Assembly (NCBI GenBank): GCA_013397695.1
Contig: VYZI01000108.1
Span: 2,022,112 to 2,086,111 of the forward strand
Source of the DNA: Centropus unirufus
Lineage: Eukaryota > Chordata > Aves > Cuculiformes > Centropidae
DNA length: 64,000 nucleotides
Reading direction: 5' to 3'
Shown: piece by piece, positions 9,871 to 22,900 of the stretch
Numbering within the stretch: the first letter of the stretch is position 1
How the letters are laid out: the number at the start of each line of letters is the position of its first letter
Position numbers and translations under genes: made by a program
The notes under the pieces: model-generated
Database searches by the model: none
What the model was told of the DNA's origin: nothing
Seen by the model: only the letters and a program-made list of their open reading frames with translations

Positions 9871-12800
9871 TGAGTCAGTGCAATGGTTAGGGGCTCTGTC
9901 ATACCCATTCAGCTTCAAAATGGACCTGTGCTATCCATATATATAAGCTCGCAAGCCGTTCTGCCATCATAGAGAGCAATTAGGCATTCTGCAGTGGACA
10001 AAGCCTTGCTGTTAGATTGTCACAAATGCTAGTATTCACAGTTCAAACAGCACAGTGGATAAAGCACCTGTTTAAGGCACTGCCGTTAAACCTTTATGGA
10101 TTTGTAGTTTTATTTCAGAGCTTTGAGAGATGTTTTATTTTTAAAAGGAAAAGAAGAAAGCAAAACCTGTGTAAAGTGTGCATTTATTGATGACAATGAA
10201 GCTGACAATGTACAAGACTTCAGCTAAAGCTAAGCCTCTCTACAAATCACTTATAATCTTATAGGCAGGCATGCAGAATACAGAAGGGGATGGGAGTGGG
10301 CAGAGGACTCAAGAACTTACTCAAGTTTATTCCATTTCCTGAGGAAATCACAGGAGGACTGACTCTTTAATGGGGATTAAAAGGGAAGGAACAGTAGCAC
10401 GGCAACTAAGGAGGGAGGCAAATATTGCACATGGAGAGAACATTACAGAAAAAGGAAGGGGGAAGGCAAATAGCGATGATGTTGCCTGGGCAGCAATACT
10501 ATCTATGGCCATGTGTTACACAGCCTGAAGAAAGTCTTTGGGTTTCTTCCTCCCCTTTCCTTCCTATTTGCCAGGAATTAATAAAGTGGCTGCTTGCATG
10601 ACAGTCCAGCGGTTTTCCAAGCTCTTCCACCAGCTGATTCATATGGAGTGACATGTTTCATGGCAGTCTGTATTTGGTAGATCCACACAGAAGGACCTGG
10701 TAACCTCCATGAGGACAGGCCACAAATCAAGCTGGCTCAAGATTCAATACTCAGCACTGGGGAGAGGAGAGTAGAAAAGCCACAGGAATGGGCCCCAGAG
10801 GGATGCACTGGCTTTAACATTCTGATGCTTGCCAGAGTAGAAGTGAACCTGAAATATGAATGGCTTGTAGAAACCAAATTAATAAACTTTCCCAGATATA
10901 GACAGGTCATATAATAAACCCACCACAGGTGAAGAACTAAAGGCTGCTCTGTATTCAAGAGGGGAAAAATGCAAAGGTAAAGGGAAGAGCAAAGAACAGA
11001 GCTCTCATCTGCATCTTTGCAAGTCCTGATTTTGTAATTTCATGCCAATGCCATTCTGACATAAGGGGCTTCAAAAAGCCACTAGGTTTAGGATTGGTTA
11101 TCAGTATTTTTGATTAAATAACAAAGTACAGTAAACAATACTAATTAGCTGTTTAGGACACTGCAGCACTGTTAGGCTTATGAACATAGACAGACTACTA
11201 AACCAATTGCCTAGAGCTGATGACAGATGGTTTTAGAGCAGGTCAGACATGTGGTATACATGTAGCATCTTATATCATATGGAAAGCACATTCCCTTTCA
11301 CGCAGCTGAAGAAAAAATCTTTTTGAATTTATCACCACATCATCTTCTGATCCCCAAAGGTGACGATGAATTAGCATCATTTCCTTCTAATTCACAGTGA
11401 TAACCTTCCTCAGAAACACGGGGACGGATGGTGAAAGTCTAAAGTCTCTTGCTTTATGAGGCACATTTTAGTTAACTTTCAAATACCTTTGCTCACAAAA
11501 GAACCTCCTCAGTCTATTGTAGTCTCCCACTCTTCATTGTGTCCCTCAGTGATGTTATGATGAGGCTTCCCTGCTTGCCCAAGGCTATGCAAGTAACTTT
11601 GGTGTTAGATAGGGGACAACTGTGGAGAACACATCTGCAGATTATGTCCACACAATCGGGCCAGTCTGCCTTGACACCATCTCTGAAAGGACAGATTTTA
11701 GCTGCGAGTGTCTTTGCAGCACCCTCAGAGGGGGCCTGGTAAAGCAAAAGTTTGTGTTGGGAAGCAAGGTGAGATGTTTGGTAGAGACTGGAAAGAAGAT
11801 CCCTAACTCATTTCGGATGCTAATGAGCAAGTATTAGTGATGAACTCGTGACCTGGAGGGAAAAGACTCTGCCACCAGTTTTCAATCCCCTGAGCTATTC
11901 AATCCCATGATAATGTCATTTCTGAAACAGCGCCAATGGAGCATAAAAGCAGCAGGCGGGACAGAAGGCATCAAATGCTAATAGCCACTCCTTAACAGAA
12001 GAAAGAGCCTAATCCCAGGCTTTGAAAAGCACTCAGCCTCCACATGCTAAAAAGAGGTATGCTGGAGAGCTCTACCCGGTGTGTGCCAGTGGACATGGGA
12101 CAGCAGATGCACATGTACCTGCGAATATACTTTTTCTGAGTGGATGAGGAAACCTTATGTTCCCAGGCTTTCTGACACACAATTAAACAAAACCTTTATT
12201 TCAAGGGCACTACCCAATAAGTGGCTTGCTTGAACTTGACTCAATGGCGCATTGAAAACATGGAAAAGAAAATAGAAACAAGAAACCGGATGAGGCTCTA
12301 TAAGAGAATTCAAGTTTGACAGATTTATGGAAACCTTGTTTCCATATGGATCAACGCTGCTGCCCCCAGAGCTCCAGCAGCAGCAATCAATGAAAACAAT
12401 GCTAGCTCGTGCAGATGTCTGCACACTTTAAAAAAACCCTACACGTGTATAATGTTTCCACATAGAAGCCATGTAGCTAGAAGTGCAGAACTGGGGCAGC
12501 TTCCTTGTTCATTTGCCACCCCAAGGGACATGGGGCTCTCCTCTGATGTACAGCTGCGGTGGTGGAAGGAATCAAAAGAGCGAGAAGATTTACTGAGTTC
12601 TGAAATGGAGACGTATTCTGCGTGAAGATGAAAGGAAATATACCCAGGTAGGCAGCGAGAACAAGGCGATGGGCGTGGGTGGGGGAAAGGCTGCATCATT
12701 AGATATGCGGTCATACAGTTACAAAGTGAAATGAAACTACATGGTGGGTGAGGAGAACTCTTGTCCCACTGATGTATAAATACTGGCTGTAACCATATTG

Positions 12801-15800
12801 CGTTTAAACACCTGGTACTGCTTGAAGTAATGAAACACACTACTGTCTCCATAAATCCTCCCATGCGTGCTTGTGCACATGCACACTTTCATACATCTGT
12901 GAATTATTGATATTCAGCAAATAACAGTGATGAGGCTATATTTGAGTGTGGAACAAATTCTGATTATGTCAGTGGGGTGGTACTGGGAATAAAGACAGGA
13001 AGGATCATGGTGCTCCTCTCTGTCAACCACGCCTGAGGGGCATAAACTGTAGCCTAAAATGGGCATGGCCTGAACTCTTCCTTCCTGAATGTAGCTTCTG
13101 TAAGCCTCAAAGCGGAAGGATATTTCATTTCTACTGGCTGGACTGCTGAGTAAGAGGGAAAATCTGCAAATGAAACAGAAGACAAACAAAAAAACGGTAG
13201 AACATCTTGATTTCCAAGCAGCATAACAAGTTTTAGGAAAATGCTTCATTTTTACTGGAGGAAGCACTTCCTCCTTTATCTATATCCTTAATCGTGCCCC
13301 TGTTCCCCACCCTTGGCACCTGACCACATCTTATCCTGCATAAAAGGAAGTGCTGCCTCTTCCAAGAACACTTCCTCCTGATTAATTCAACAGCGCATCC
13401 GTAGCTTTCCCTAGAGTTTTTCCACAGAAACAGCTGAGCTATGCTCGGAGATAACTAGTACATTCCTTGCCCTATATAAATGGAAGCTGGACATCTACAG
13501 CTGACTTAGAGAAGTGGGCAAATCTGACAGTAGACAAAGTACAGGGAATGAGGCACATAACACAAAAAATATTAAGCAGGAAGGCACCAGAACATACATC
13601 TGTTTTGAATAATGCAAAATGCAATGCATTCAAGCTAACACAGAATGTATACCAAACCACACAAGCCCAAAACATTGATACCAATATCTCTGACAAGTGA
13701 TGGAGATGTCAAAACCTGTGACGCAACCCTTGCCCAGCACTGGCGAGCAAACTTCAGTCGTGGCTGAAGGAGAGGCAAAAGATGAGTGGGACATACTGAA
13801 TACAGTGTCTTTCTTTAAGAAAAGAGCTATGGCCCAATGACAAGGTCAATGCTTAGAGCTGTAGTTGAAGCAGCCAAGCTGGGATCTGCTAATTTCTCTC
13901 AGTTAAGGAAGTGATTCATAGGAAATTTTGCATGTCCCCGCACAGAGGGTGACAGAGGTCTAACAGACACAGAGTTAGTTTGGGATTTCAGAGAGCCAGG
14001 ATGAGCTTCTTGAGACATGGGACACTGAGCTTTAGTCCCCCAGGGCCCTTTTTTTGCCTTGAGAAATCTGGGAACAGTTGCAATTCTCTTTCTCAAAAGC
14101 GTGTTGTGACAATGACACAGTATAAATTTGGATACATTTATGGTTATGGGGGCCATATGATAGGCAGGCATAAGAGATAGGTAGGCACCCAGTATATCTC
14201 TTTGGCTTATATAAATGGATCCCTGAGGGCAATGAGCATGAATAACTTATGAATTGTCAATGCAACTTCTCCATGAGAGAAAATACTGTAAGTTTGTCTC
14301 ACTGTAACCTCCAAAGTTGATATTCACATACATAGGGGTGGTCCAGTTTGTAGTGGGGAAATTAGCTTGTTAGTACACATAGGACAGTGGAAGAAGTTAT
14401 AGTAAGGGGATAAGAAAACAGGAATCCCCAACGATATTTTAACTGAGAGAAGCAGCTTAGATTTTCCCATTTTGAGCTGCCTTATATGGTGCTGCAAGGT
14501 GAACCTGAAGGACTGTTTGTCCTGGGAGTAAATCCAGGTGAATGTGTCCAGCAACATGTACAGATAAACACAGATGCAGTCATAGGACTGACAGGAAAGG
14601 AGAGAGATAATCCACATATTTTAAGTGTCCCCTTGCCTCTCTTCCACAATTATATTTTGATATGGTGGTTTTTCATCCATCTAAATCAAACGTGTATAAA
14701 TGGGGTAGGCCCTAAGGCTCCAAGATAACCCAAGTTGAAAAAAAACACATGAATGCACATGCAAAGGGTACAGTAAGTAGCATGTGCTTTAGATATGGCT
14801 GAGATAACATGTTGATACGAACTAATACAAACCTCTGCTTTTCATCATAAGCTGCACTTGCTATACATAGGTAATCTATATGAAAATATGCATGGTTTAG
14901 AACCACATGAAACATGTCCCTTGCACATGGCAAATATATAGACATAAAAGGTTAAAGATAAACATTCCATACATGGAATCACTGCTACAAAATGGTTTTC
15001 CTTTTGAAGTAGCCTCTCTCACTTTTTCCTCTTCTGGCAGAGCACGTCAGGTTCTGCTACTCATGTAAACTTCCATTTGGTTTTTTAAAAAGTGTATTTA
15101 CTTATTAATGATGGGCCATAGGGAGGCCCCATTTGCCCCTGAAGCCTGGGAATGGATAATATTGGGGCAAAATAAACAAAGCAGGGAGTTGCAAACCAGT
15201 GCTAACTAAGGGAGGGAGGAAATACAGCTTCATGAAAGCAGCAATTTTTCCTCGCTCAGGAATGAAGCCTGCCTACCTCACTGCATGCATGTAGTTTAGT
15301 GCTGTCACTGAAACTTGCTCAAGTCTAGCAAGCAGGGCCTAGCTGATAGAATTTTCTTGCAACAAAAAACTTTTTTTCTTCTCTGAGTGCTGGAGAATAC
15401 CAGCAGAACTGGAGTTTTATTGCAAACAGAACTTAGACTCCAGATCCAAACAGCTCCAGCCTCTGTTTTCTGAATCTAGCTCCAAATCTTTCACAGCAGC
15501 CTTTGCTATAGTCAGAGCACCATAATGAAACCGAATTGTTTGAAGAGGTTCGTATGGAGCCCTAATCCACCGGAACACACACTTCTGTAAAGGCAAAATG
15601 CTTTACAAAATCAAGTAATATTTAAAACTTACAGTTAGGAAGACCATGTGTGGCAGCCTCCAAGTTGCTTAGACATCTCTGAGGAATATGTTGCCTTCAG
15701 AAATCCTGAATTTTTTCTCTGAAGATTTTCTTGCTCCCCAGAACAGCATGAAATGTTGAAATCCTTAGTGAAACAGCATATGCATCGTCTAGCCACTTCT

Positions 15801-16249
15801 AAGAGAAATAGAAATAAAATACTGCAAAGAACATATTTTTGCCTACTTGTATAACATACAAGCCTCTCAGAACTCAGGAAAAGATAAATTAATGTGACAC
15901 TACTGGAAATGAATGAAAGATCTTGTACTGCTTTGAAGTTAGTAAGAGGTTCTATGCATTGTTTTAGCTGAGGTTATGTTACGTAAAACCATATTGAAAC
16001 ATTATTTCAAATGCTCATTTTTCATTTAGGAGAGATGGCGTAGACCTATAGTGCTCAAATTATTCCACTTGCTTTGTGCTATCCCTACTATTCCACCAGG
16101 CCAGCTTACAAACAGATGTATATGTGACAGCATTTTAGACTGCTTTCAAAATTCTTTAGAAAATACACATCGAACTCTGAGCCTAAGCTGTAATGTTTTC
16201 TTACTATTCCTTGATCACCTCTTTGAAACTAATATTTACTGAATGGGAA
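9871..16249. other. Non-coding stretch, no gene recognised
   Basis: About 6.4 kb without an identifiable gene. The longest frame is 141 codons on the minus strand (12439-12864) and has no domain pattern. The segment 11565-11900 has scattered words like an old SINE (GCTTGCCCAAGGCTATGCAA), too weak to assign. A G-rich run lies at 12671-12690. The piece 13320-13700 has two TATA-like words (CATAAAAGG at about 13340 and CTATATAAA at about 13472) and a 77-codon frame open on both strands, but nothing that makes it a gene. Confidence 0.55.
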
Positions 16250-16520
16250 GACACAGATCCTCAGCCAGTGTAAAAAAAGCACTCTTCGTGATCTCCAGTA
16301 ATTTTCATTATTGGGCACCTCAAAGGGGTTCCAGTGGAGAAAAAAGACCCAGGTATTAGCAATTCAAGCCTATTGACATTTGGGTTCACTTTTCTTAGTT
16401 ACGTTTTGCAGCCTCTTTCAAAGCAGTCCACAGAACCCCAGGGATTGACAGACCACAGATTTAAAACCATATTTCAGTAGAGCTCCACCGACTTACAGCA
16501 GGTGAAAACCCTAGGTTTTA
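16250..16520. repeat. Possible ancient palindromic dispersed repeat
   Basis: The left end (about 16255-16272) reads GATCCTCAGCCAGTGTAAA. The right end (about 16477-16510) reads AGAGCTCCACCGACTTACAG followed by CAGGTGAAAA. These recall the two arms of an old dispersed repeat of turtles, crocodilians and birds that starts GATCCTCAGCTGGTGTAAAT and ends with the inverted ATTTACACCAGCTGAGGATC. The middle is not recognised. This rests on memory of the consensus, and the arms here are diverged. Confidence 0.35.
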
Positions 16521-18169
16521 CAGCTGGCCAATGGCAACCAAATTAAATAGCTGAACGGGAAGGACTACAGAAGGATTACACAGCCGGTGCAGGGTGGGCT
16601 TTGCCCAGCTCAGGTTTATGTTGGAAGGGTGGAACAATGTTCCACCCGTCTTCTTGCCTGGGGCCATAAAAAGTTCCTGCAAAACTGAAGCTTTAATTTA
16701 AAACAAATTTGAGGTGTAGTCATTTATGGCTCACACTGATGCCTACCAGCTCCAACAGAGTTGCAATGGGTAGCCCAATATAGGTAATGGTCTTAGGTTT
16801 ATTGCACTTCATACTGTGAAGACAGTCTTTGAAGGGATAAGCCAAGCAATGCCACTGTGCTGAGGGTGTATGGGAGTGCCTGGAACAACACTAATGTGCA
16901 GAACAAAGTAGGAGACATTTTCACTGCCCTAAAGCAACAGAAAAAGAATCAGCTGCAGTGTTTATTGATGAGTTAACTAACAGTCAGGGCCATGGGAATG
17001 AGATCCACAGTTTTTTCTCCCCACTATTTTTCCATGGTCATCATCCACTGGCTAAAGTCTAACGTACCACAATCACTCTCAGCTTTTTCCTGTCATCAGT
17101 TTCAGCAGTTCTCCTCCAGTCACAGGCAGGTCTATTTTCACAACGTTGGTCTCTGCGTCTGCCCTGCCTTTCATAGTGGCAATGAGGACAGTAAGGGTGA
17201 TTATAGGGCTGGTTTCTAACTTCCTTGTCTTAACCTTCATTCTTCTTCCCTCATGCTTGACTTTGGATCCAGCCTGGCATTTGGCCTGCCCTGGTTGGGC
17301 AGCAAAACTTAAACTTGCTCATACTGAACTGCTCTTGGAGGGTACATGACCAGCCTTCAAGGAGAACTTGAAGTGTCCAAAGGAAAACATGAGTCAGAAA
17401 GAAGCTACAGCAGGGAAAAATGACCAGGAAAAGGGAATGCAAATGGGAAAGGTGAAGCATCTTTGGTGGAAAAAGAACTGGCTGAAATTAAAGGAAAAGC
17501 CATTGCCAGAGGTAGGAGAGCAGTACCCATCACAGTAGCACTATCACCTGCCTAGTCCAGAGCGGGGAGGCTTAATGGAACAGGGAAGAAGACACCTGGC
17601 TGATAGGGAAGCAGGCAGGCAGGAGGGGTGACCTGATAAGGAAGAGAAGGGTCTGTGCATGGAGAGCAGGAGTACTAATTAATGGGAAATGACAGTCAGG
17701 GGAGAGTGGCATGGAGGAGTGTGTTGTGTTTGTGCCTCAGCAAAGGGTATACGAGAGGGAGAAAAGCAGAAGGCAGCATGTGCTGAAGCATGCAAGGGAG
17801 GCTAAGCCTCCCTGACACAGCTGTTCTCACAGGGAGACTTGCCCCGGCAGAGTCCTGAAAAAGCTGACAGCCTTTTCAACCCTGGGCAGTGTGGAAGGAC
17901 TTTCTAGTAACAGCACAAATTCAGGAGACAAATAGCTCACCATTATTGTAGCATTTTTACACCCAAGAGGATCTTTAGCTGTGGACCAGCAGTGGCACGG
18001 ACTCTCGCTTTTTGATTAATCTTTTATACCATCTGTTCTCCCTCCACTTATCCATCATCTTGCTGCCAGAGTGATGATTACTTCAGAGTGCAAATCACCT
18101 AACATCATTCCGGCTGATAAATTATATATGAAGGACAGGGCACAGTGAGTAAGACTGAACCCAGTGACA
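16521..18169. other. Non-coding stretch, no gene recognised
   Basis: No gene or repeat assigned. The section 17390-17800 is purine-rich, with many GGGAAG/AGCAGG words. Short frames at 16992-17349 overlap in two frames and have no domain features. Confidence 0.55.
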
Positions 18170-18310
18170 TCAGCTTAAGCCTAGGGATAAGCATGGGTGC
18201 TCAGATACCCTAATGCCCAGCACAGTTGAAAACAGACAGATTAGATGGACTGGCTCCAGTGGAGTTAGTCCAGGTTTACACAGGTGTAAGTGAGATCAGT
18301 ATTGGCCTTC
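18170..18310. repeat. Possible old dispersed repeat fragment
   Basis: The stretch at about 18252-18300 reads CTCCAGTGGAGTTAGTCCAG, then GTTTACACAGGTGTAAGTGA and GATCAG. It resembles a widespread old sauropsid repeat with the words CAATGGAGTTACTCC, TTTACACCAGTGTAA and GAGATCAG in the same order. The borders are uncertain and the element class is unknown to me. Confidence 0.4.
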
Positions 18311-19437
18311 AGTCTGGAAAAACTTCACCAGCTTATGAAAGGAAATTTCATGTGCATGGAAAAGAGCCTATCCTTAATTAATCACATGGAAAATACCAAA
18401 AATATGGACAAACCAGCAACATTGCCAGCTTCTCTCTACACTCATATCACCTCTGAGGAATACACCTGCTTGGCAGCTACTGGTGTTGGTAAATCACCTT
18501 TTTACCTTGGGAAAAAGAATCTTTCTTTGAGTTTTTCTCCCCTTTACCTGCATAAATGAAAAAAAAACCCGAACAAAAAACCAAAACGTGAAAGAGCAGC
18601 TGAACGCCAGGTCTACTTAAGGGGATTGCTAACAAGAAGCACTAAAGACAACCTCCTTGCACAACAGTGATGAATGTCACCCCTTCCCAGCTGTCTGCAG
18701 AGAGAGATGGTGAGCAAAGCTGCACACAGCAGACACTGGCTGGAGGTGAATACTCACAGGACGGACTCCAGAGGCACTGTGGGCTTTTGCCTAGAAGATG
18801 AAGACAGTAGCAGAAGATAGTCTGTTTTCATGTTTATCCACCATTCAGTTGCCAAACACAGAAGTTAGGGATGTTAGTGGAGAAAATGTTGTTCTTCCGG
18901 GAAGGGATCAGCAACAGGAACTAGATAAGTTTTTTACCTTTGCTAATTCCTCTGATTCTGCACCAAGACACAAGCAACCTTGTCAAAGCCAGCCAAGATA
19001 CTTCTCCCCTTGCTTTGTGAATTCTTCAAGTCTAACCTTTATTATGTTTTATATACTTTCCAAGCTTTTTTTTCACCTTTGGAAATAACCCACAGAGCGT
19101 AAAACCAATTATGGACACTGAAAATTATCGTTATAACATCCCCCAGAGACATAAAGTAATGCACTCTCCCCCACTGTTGCCACCTGCAGCTGACCCTGAA
19201 GAATGGTAAAAGGACTCACCAAGGGCAGTCAAACCATTACACACCATAGGGAGCCAGGCAACAGCATTTTCTTCTTACAGCGTGAGGCCACAGCAAGCTT
19301 CCACTCTACTGGATGCAGGTGGCTGGGCTGGTCCCTCCATTGCTATCTGTGCATGGCTGGCCAAGCCAGCTGGTAATTCTGGAGATTTTCAGAGTTTGTG
19401 TTGGCTTTGCTGTATTCAGGCAGCATCTACCAGTAGA
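18311..19437. other. Non-coding stretch up to the assembly gap
   Basis: No gene or repeat is recognised. An A9-CCC-rich tract lies at 18559-18588. The frame at 18798-19088 (96 codons) has no recognisable domain. Confidence 0.55.
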
Positions 19438-19847
19438 NNNNNNNNNNNNNNNNNNNNNNNNNNNNNNNNNNNNNNNNNNNNNNNNNNNNNNNNNNNNNNN
19501 NNNNNNNNNNNNNNNNNNNNNNNNNNNNNNNNNNNNNNNNNNNNNNNNNNNNNNNNNNNNNNNNNNNNNNNNNNNNNNNNNNNNNNNNNNNNNNNNNNNN
19601 NNNNNNNNNNNNNNNNNNNNNNNNNNNNNNNNNNNNNNNNNNNNNNNNNNNNNNNNNNNNNNNNNNNNNNNNNNNNNNNNNNNNNNNNNNNNNNNNNNNN
19701 NNNNNNNNNNNNNNNNNNNNNNNNNNNNNNNNNNNNNNNNNNNNNNNNNNNNNNNNNNNNNNNNNNNNNNNNNNNNNNNNNNNNNNNNNNNNNNNNNNNN
19801 NNNNNNNNNNNNNNNNNNNNNNNNNNNNNNNNNNNNNNNNNNNNNNN
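19438..19847. other. Assembly gap (410 N)
   Basis: A run of N. The true length and content are unknown. Because a hexanucleotide array starts directly at its right edge, the missing bases probably include more of that array. Frames computed across it are artefacts. Confidence 0.99.
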
Positions 19848-19943
19848 ATAAAGATAAAGATAAAGATAAAGATAAAGATAAAGATAAAGATAAAGATAAA
19901 GATAAAGATAAAGATAAAGATAAAGATAAAGATAAAGATAAAA
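19848..19943. repeat. GATAAA hexanucleotide microsatellite, 16 units
   Basis: There are 96 bases of perfect ATAAAG/GATAAA tandem units immediately right of the gap, ending where CTTTCCC begins. The array is uninterrupted, which suggests recent expansion or active slippage. Its left end is lost in the gap. Read in frames it would give Lys-Asp or Ser-Leu or Tyr-Leu dipeptides, which are not genes. Confidence 0.97.
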
Positions 19944-22900
19944 CTTTCCCAGTCCCTCTTTCCCCTCTAACCCAAAAGCAAAACCCATTTCCACCCACGC
20001 AGCTCACCCACTGGGGAAAGGGAAAGAGGAAGAATGCACCACAGCTGTAGCCACATCGTTTAATGCATTAGTGGAAGAAGTCTAGATGAATCAGAGCTCC
20101 AAGAAGTACCTAGAAATGCCTTCTGGAAGACAGCAATAGTCACACTGCCACTGTGCAGAAATACAAACCACTTTTGAGGGGAAATGATGGGAAAGGAAGC
20201 TCGAAATTAGGCCAATCATTCAAAACATTATCCTTCAGAACTCAAGGGAGATAAAGAATGAGAAGAGGAAAGACCAACCAAGACAATGGGACTTACTTCT
20301 GCTTCTTCTGAAATCAAAGAAACATCCCTGTATGTCTGCTCTCTAGCACTGTACTTCCCTGAGAAGGAAAAATGCGTCTTCAGGGATGCTCTGACAACAT
20401 TGGGAGTCCATTTTACACTGTTCCAAGAGAACAAGAAAGGCTTTCTATATCTAATAACACGGAGAGAGTCCTGCTCCAACATTCTGGAATTCTCCCAATT
20501 ATAGTTGCTTCTAATAGGATACATGGGGTACAATTAATGTCTCTGCTTGCAACACTTCAGTGGAACTCCCTTCAAAGCTCATCTTGCTCCACTTAGGAGA
20601 GCAGTGAATAAGAAATAAAAACAAGCAGATTCTTTCTTCTAGTTCTCTTACTACTGCTCTTAGTAAAATGTTGAAAATAAAAATATGTGAACAACATTGC
20701 TGAACATCAGGCTCTTATTCTCTTGAATAATTGAAACCAGCATATCTGAAGATATTCAAAATAAGTGAAACACACTTCTAATTTTGCAGTGGATGAAGTT
20801 GTCAATCTATTTGTGCTTTAAATACCACTCAGATGGTTTTATTTTTCCTACTGAGGAAAAAAATATGGGCTTCATTATTTTAGCTTCTTGTATCCAAAAC
20901 TACCATAAAGAGTCATCTGCTAAGGACTTGCTTTGCCAGTGGTTTGGGACCTTAGCCAAAATCATAGATTACAAAAAAAAAGATACAGCCCTGCACAGGA
21001 CAGAATGGAATGGCTCAGTTTGAGAAAACATGCTGGTCTTTCATTGCATGAAATCATAAAAAAAAAAAAAATCGCAAACACGATACAATTCCAGTGTCCC
21101 AAAGATATTTGGTTTGGGCAGGGAGGCTTGAACACTTCGTTTGGAAGGAGGGGTTCTTAGCAGATTTTGTCACATCAAATATTTGCATCAGAAATTGATT
21201 GCTAGCCCCATAAGATCTAACATTCTTTCCTCTGCCTGTTTGTAGTGATACACAATGTAGAGTTCCTCAAAGACTACACTTTACACTGTAGGAAAAAGGT
21301 CTATATCATATCAAGTTACTGGGGCACCAGAGAGATAGACTGTGGGGTTTTCCAGCTGGCTCTTATCTACTTAGAATAACCCATGGCATTCTGGTGCCTT
21401 CCTCAAGAAATGAGTGCAAACACACTTCTCTTTTTCCAAACTGCCAAGAAGAATGAAGTTCACCTGCGTGATACATTGTTTTTGGAAGCAGTGCTGCTGT
21501 TAGAGTGCCTGCTGAAGCAGAGAGTTGGAGATGCATTTCATGTTAAACACTTCATCTGCCCAGGGTAGAGATCATTACATTCTGCCTGAGCTTGTGTCCT
21601 GTAGCCACAACCGGGCTTGTATAGATAAATTGTCTTCTCCTCCTTGATGACATCTTTATTGTTCCAGTGAAACAAAGCTGTCACGGGATTCCATCGCCAA
21701 GGAAGGAGCAGTGACCTCTCAGGTGGCTGGAATCAGCATCAGGCAGGGCAAGACAGACAAGTGCTGTGTGCTCCCCCCTCACATGGGAGCCAGTCTCAGG
21801 AGTACCGGGCACTGAATTAGCAGAGACCTCATCTTTCAGTTCATGTTGTCTAATGTAAGATCAGTGGGGCATAAAGTTTCTATTATCTATGTTTTAATAA
21901 TGGATGAACCTCCCCTCCTCCTGCTCCTAAAAGCCCTACATATAACCCTGCTCTAGGCAGACAACACAGCTGGTCTTTTGTTTGCTCAGCCCCTTCCAGA
22001 TGGGAATCTGATGCCACCTGAGCTGGGTGGGCTCAGCAAACTTTTTGTTACTTCCATGTAATTTCAGACATTAGAGACTCCCCCTTCTGAGCTCAGCTTT
22101 ATTTAAGGGTGTACAATTTGCATTTGTGTCAGACCTGAGGATGAGCAGGGGATAAAAAATGTGCCCCAGAAACTTCACATTTTCAATTTCACTCCATTAG
22201 TTATCACTTTAGCTCATCACCAACAACAAAGGACGCCAGGGAGTACTATTATTATGGGTGACAAAAGCCTGTTCAGACAAGAGGTCCTCAGATTTGATTT
22301 TTTAAATTTTACTTGATTCAAACAACTTCCTGCCAGGTTGCAGAAGGATGAAAACGGAAGATGCTGCAGTGAACGGCTGATCACCCTTTATGACTGCTTT
22401 TATCAGCACCAGGACACTGTCACCTACGAAACAATTCATTTGGAGGGCCAGTTTACTAGCACAGTGTTAAGGAAATGCCAGAAACAGTTGAACAATTCAT
22501 CACTACTTCATAGAAGTACTGCACGACCAAGGAAAATTATGTGCAAATTTGTAAATGAGGAAGAAAGTCAAAATCAGCACAGACAGGGAATCACAGAGAA
22601 ATGAAATAGAAGTCTTAAGGTTGGCTTGTGAAGAATGAGTGGAAATTGTGAGGTGGGAAAGCACCAGAAGGAGCAACAGAAGGTTTTGCTGGCACCAAGC
22701 TTTGCAGGTCATCAAAATCACAGCACATCCAAATGCGAATTCTGATGGGACCAGGTAGGGAAAACAATAGTCTAGAAAGAAAAACAGCAGTTTAATAAGA
22801 GATGGTGATGAAGAAGATGAAGAACAAGGCACCCGAACACAGAAATCAAAGGCTGTAACTAAAACCTAGTGACTCACAGAGGTAGGAAAGTATGGAGACA

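Noticed and set aside
12439..12864. 141-codon minus-strand frame
   Set aside because: No domain pattern. His/Pro/Cys-rich composition follows from the local base composition.
19282..20050. Long frames (189-245 codons) across the gap, with Lys-Asp, Tyr-Leu or Ser-Leu dipeptide runs
   Set aside because: They consist of N-filled gap plus translation of the GATAAA microsatellite; there is no real protein.
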